Below, one piece after another: positions 59,801 through 64,000 of a stretch of DNA of 64,000 nt. The notes beneath the pieces are model-generated. The model was not told the origin of the DNA. It was given only the letters and a program-made list of their open reading frames with translations, and ran no database searches. This stretch comes from Embiotoca jacksoni (Eukaryota; Chordata; Actinopteri; Embiotocidae), in contig JAKOON010000005.1 of the NCBI GenBank assembly GCA_022577435.1, forward strand, positions 10,071,724-10,135,723, read 5' to 3'. Numbering within the stretch: position 1 is the first letter of the stretch; the number at the start of each line of letters is the position of its first letter. The translations under genes were made by a program, and so were the position numbers.

Positions 59801-62800
59801 TCATTTTTTTGTTGTTTTTGTGATTTGGCAGGAATAGCATTGAAGATAAAGAGTTCTGAGTTTATTTTTCCAGTGGCAGTAATTATTTTCTCTTGGGCAG
59901 ATTTTAAAGCAGGGGACTTTGTATTCATTATGTAATCTCTTGATAAACAATAAAACTGTAATTGCAACAACAAGCACACTTGGTATTGCCATATGCTGAC
60001 TGCATACTGGTAAATACAATCTTGTGTTGTGTAAGAATTGTATCAGAGAAGACGGATACTCCAGGTACATTGGTATGGATGAAACAAAATGTCTCTCTGT
60101 CAGAGAACTGAGGGAAAAATCAGACCGAATAATGGAGTAATAATGAAATGGGATCTAAATACCAGGCATGTACATAATACAAGGACAAAAGACTTTTATC
60201 ATGGCAGGTAGTTTGGGCTGTAACTGTGACTAATAGCCTAATTTCCTCACAAAGGATGCCTGATCAGAGCCTTGCTTATCTGTTCAGATACTCACACGGG
60301 CAGATTTGCCCATAATAGTTGTTTCCTAAAATTGCTGGTCTAAACAAAATATCATGCACTTAAGATAATGAAAATAGCCCCGTTTTTAATGGCTGTGCAC
60401 ACCAATCTCCTTAAAACATGACTAATACTGCCCTCCAGAAGCAATTTGAATTGATTACACTGCAGCACAGCAGTGGATGCTCATAACTTTCCATACTTTA
60501 CTCGATGTCTTTGTTCTCTCTGTGCTTATATCCCCAGGTGCCTAAAGAGCAGAGGGCACACCGGAGGAGTTTTGAGCTCAAGGGTATCCTAGATATTTAT
60601 TCTCTGCAGCACATACACTAACAGCCAGTGACTCAAGGAGAGATTTACATATTGCATCCAAAAAAGCTTGAAATCCCAAAAAGCATATTGTTTGCACACA
60701 AACAAAACCATAAGTCCCTCCATTTATTTCACACATTGTAAAATAATATAATCCAAATGCATGACTTTTGTCTCCTTAACCTAATTTAACTATCAGATAA
60801 ACAGAATTATCAGCAAAGTCACATTGGTGTCAGCGCATGCTGCAGCTATCCAGTGACCGTAAACCAACCCACAGGGGACACATTGTGTGTGCCATGCAGA
60901 TACGATATTCAAAAAAGGAGGAACAGGATGACAGTGATGTATAGCCTATTAGCTATTGGGAACATCAATATGTTTTTAGGTGTATGTTGCTCCCATGGAG
61001 TATTCTGCTGCTCCAGTTTCTAATTCTGCGCTATTAGTGAGACTGCAAAGGTTGATATTAAAACTAATAGTAGGATTTCAGCAGCAGTCTGTCTGTGATA
61101 TATATGTGGCTCCACATTCACTCACAATGTGACCTTCTCTTAAAGGTACCATGGGATGTCTTAATAGCTGCAACTTTCTTTTCTACAAGAGAGAAGAAAG
61201 TAAAGTCAGGCAGGAGGGGCATTGATAGAGTTATAACATGCTGTGTTATGATATCTGACCTATTCTTTGTCATCGTAAGGTGTTGGTGTTACTCAGCACA
61301 CTACCTCATGTCACACTGAACTTTACTTTTTAACCCCATAGGCCATTTCGAACAAAACCAGTTATCCTCTGTCTGTAGCCACTCCTCTGTCGTGGTCTTT
61401 TCATTTAAAAACTCAGCATTGTCAAATGGTCTGCGAAGCACTATGAAATCAGTGGCCATGAATCATAAAGACTGCACAGACTTCTGTAACCTACCGTAAT
61501 AAAGTATAATGGTGCAGTCCAGCCTCAAGGTCAGCCACTATGAGAGAAACTGTGCTGTGCAGTCAAGCTCATCAGGCCCCCTTTTTGCATTCATTTAATC
61601 CCTCAGTTGTTCACCTCCTCTGGACAGCAGCACACCTTGTTTGGTTTAGTTCAAAGGCACTGCAGATGATCCTGTTTAGTAGGTGGAATGAGCCTTTTCT
61701 TGTGTAGCCACCAATGACACTTCAAAGGATTTAAAATTATAAATGCTCAACAGAAGTGCAGAGAAAGGTGCATACATTAATGACTGAAATAGAGAGGATG
61801 TTTGGAGATGCAGAGCTGGTTTAAGTGGTTAATTGGGCAAAAGTAATGTTTGTCTTTCATGTGCCTGTTTTCCCAGTCCTTCTTCCAACAAAGCACCAGA
61901 TGAGGTGGGGCCATTACTTTTCCCACATTACAAAGGATGAGGCTATCATTTGCAGATTTGTAAGGGTATCATTTCATGTCATTTCCGAAATACAAAATGT
62001 ATTTTTAATCACAAGAACAAATCAACATGGGCTGTCATGGCTTTTCTTTGTAACAAATGAATTCATTTATTCATTACAAAGTGGTGAACAGAAGAGAAGA
62101 TAATACTATTCCCTAACAATAGGACAGCAAAAGTAACCTTGCCTTATGTTTTAAACCTGCAGGGTGGAACTTTTGTCTCTGCAAGAGAAGATGATTACGG
62201 CTCCACCGTAACCTATTCTGTATAAACTCTGTATACTTTGAAATACCGAGAGATTTATCTGGCTTTGATAGGCTTTATCTGCATTGTGTGAACTTGTTTG
62301 GTAAGAGCTTGTATGTAACGGATAGTTCATGTGTCTGTACAAATCTGGCACTTTAGCTACATAAAAAAAAAAAAGATCAAACACCAGATGCATTGGTAAA
62401 AATCTCGATGCAGTTGGTATAATGTAATTGGGGATAATGAGGTTAAAATCTTGCAGTGAGTTTCCTTTCACTGCCATTTGAGGAGTTAGTCAAGACGACT
62501 TTTAAGTTAGCGGATTTATGCATTGTGTCGATGATCCAAAAGAAGCACAGTTTAGACCATAGTGAGGTCATTACTCATTGACTTGCTCTCTGCAGATGAA
62601 CTATGGTACATTCCCAGCTTCACTCACCTGTGGCTAAGCCTCGAAGCAGTAGGGAGCTGAGCTCTGACCAGCAAGGCCTCCTGGCAAGATTCTCATTACT
62701 CACGGTGCAGGTGTTCAGTACCCAGAATGCAACTGAACTAGCAGAAGCTGCAATTTATCAAACCTTACAGTGGCAGAGGTTGCAGAAAAATGAGGTAGCT

Positions 62801-64000
62801 TCCTACTCTACGTGCTGCAATTTCATTAGGAGACACACTAGGAGCCAATTAAATCAACGTGAAGATATGAAATTCCTTCATGACAGGACTACACAGTGTA
62901 ATACACATGAATATGAAAGTGTAACTGATGAGGTTACCATGGCTGATGAAATGACCCAGTTCTTAGCAATGATGCTGACACTGAAATAACATGAAGGAGG
63001 AGGGAATCAATGTTTACGTTGTGTAATAAATGGGAAACGCACCCTATGCACTGTCTGTCAGACATTATTTATTAATTCTGCAGCTCAGCTATGCAATCAC
63101 TGACTCTGAATTGTAATAGTAATTTCTATTGGATACGGACTCTGACCCACAGCTCATGAATAAGGAAAAGACAAACTTTACCGGAATGTTAATAGGATTC
63201 ATAGAGACGATGAATGTACAAAGGCTACCAAAGTGTTTTGTACACAGCAAAGAGCTTGCTCGGTCGACCACACACGTCAATCTTTTCCACTTTGGAGGTA
63301 AAGGAAAACACTGGGGGATAGACTTCAGGCTGAGGAGGTGCGGTTCATGCAGGATTTTCTAAAGCTAGTTTGGAATAAATGCTAGTGAACTGTGACTGGC
63401 ACTGTGTTTGTGGGGCAGTGTGGGCAGTGACAATCAAAATATACATTTTTGTCTGAGACCTGAGAACTGTTTCTGATCCCAAGTTAAAGCCGAGCATGAC
63501 TGGATATTGACTAGATGAGCTGGTAAAGTAAAAGTTCTTAGCATCCATGCTACATTTGGCTGTTTGAAAGCAAACCAGTTGTATGATTTCAGTAATAGTG
63601 TGAGCTGAGTGTCGCAGAGAGGCTATGTTTCCACCAGAGGGTATTACTCAGCTCTTAAAATCTGTAGTATGTGTCTATGAATAATGGACTAGCATGTCTC
63701 TGTCCAGGGCTAACAGTATTACAATATCTTTTAGGGAGTATTATATGTTTTCTAATTGCAATCCAAATACTATATGTTTGAGACCTCTGCAGTGCGTATT
63801 GCAGTTTGGTAACCCATTTTATGAATAATGAATTGTAATTAGAGCTCTAATTGTGCTCTGAAATATTCACAAATTTCTGCTTAATAGGTCCCCAAATGCA
63901 TTTGGCTGGGGTGAAAATGAAACAACAAATGACAATAAAACCGGGGGTGTCGGAGAAAAAAAAGTCCAAATGGTTCTCAGAAGCAATAAAAGATCTCTGC
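53868..64000. other. intergenic, no gene or mobile element recognised
   Basis: Ten kilobases of AT-rich DNA with only short homopolymer runs. The largest open frame (62603-62989, 128 codons) has no recognised domain and no splice context. No pdzrn4 coding sequence, the gene expected next from human synteny, is visible on either strand. Confidence 0.45.

Noticed and set aside
62603..62989. 128-codon frame near the right end
   Set aside because: No family resemblance that I can name and no exon signals on either side. A protein search could change this.

Overview
This is a vertebrate nuclear DNA window, most likely from a ray-finned (percomorph-like) fish. The evidence is three multi-exon protein genes with GT-AG introns, abundant short tandem repeats, and fish-type mobile elements: BEL/Pao, L2/CR1-like and RTE/Rex-like LINE pieces, Tc1, hAT and small inverted-repeat elements. 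I see no bacterial, phage or CRISPR content, and no tRNA or rRNA gene.

Layout. Bases 1-14700 hold the 5' part of pphln1 (periphilin 1, a HUSH silencing-complex subunit) on the minus strand. Seven coding exon segments plus one split start base give 269 codons; the C-terminal exons lie left of the window. Bases 15511-19040 hold yaf2 (YY1-associated factor 2, a non-canonical PRC1 subunit) on the plus strand, complete in four exons (181 aa). It stands head to head with pphln1 across a CpG-rich region of about 0.8 kb. Bases 19621-22460 are a decayed, internally deleted BEL/Pao retrotransposon. Bases 22956-30575 hold gxylt1 (glucoside xylosyltransferase 1, which xylosylates O-glucose on Notch EGF repeats) on the plus strand, complete in seven exons (417 aa). 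The divergent pphln1/yaf2 pair followed by gxylt1 matches the arrangement I recall from human chromosome 12, which supports the three identifications.

From about 30.6 kb to the end (33 kb) I find no supportable coding exon. The stretch is AT-rich and holds a dead Tc1 transposon (about 32.28-33.58 kb), long simple repeats (TG, GAGAA, GATA, CA), SINE-like fragments and a few notable hairpins. It looks like a gene desert. From human synteny the next gene would be pdzrn4, but none of its coding sequence is visible.

The three genes share no pathway. Two of them (pphln1 and yaf2) encode subunits of different chromatin-repression complexes and appear to share a promoter region; gxylt1 encodes a secretory-pathway enzyme. 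I did not find a clearly new biological system. The best points for follow-up are the pphln1 start codon split by an intron, the transposon-derived sequence at the shared promoter, a hAT-type element with an intact 8-bp target duplication, the internally deleted BEL/Pao copy, and two near-perfect hairpins in the gene desert.
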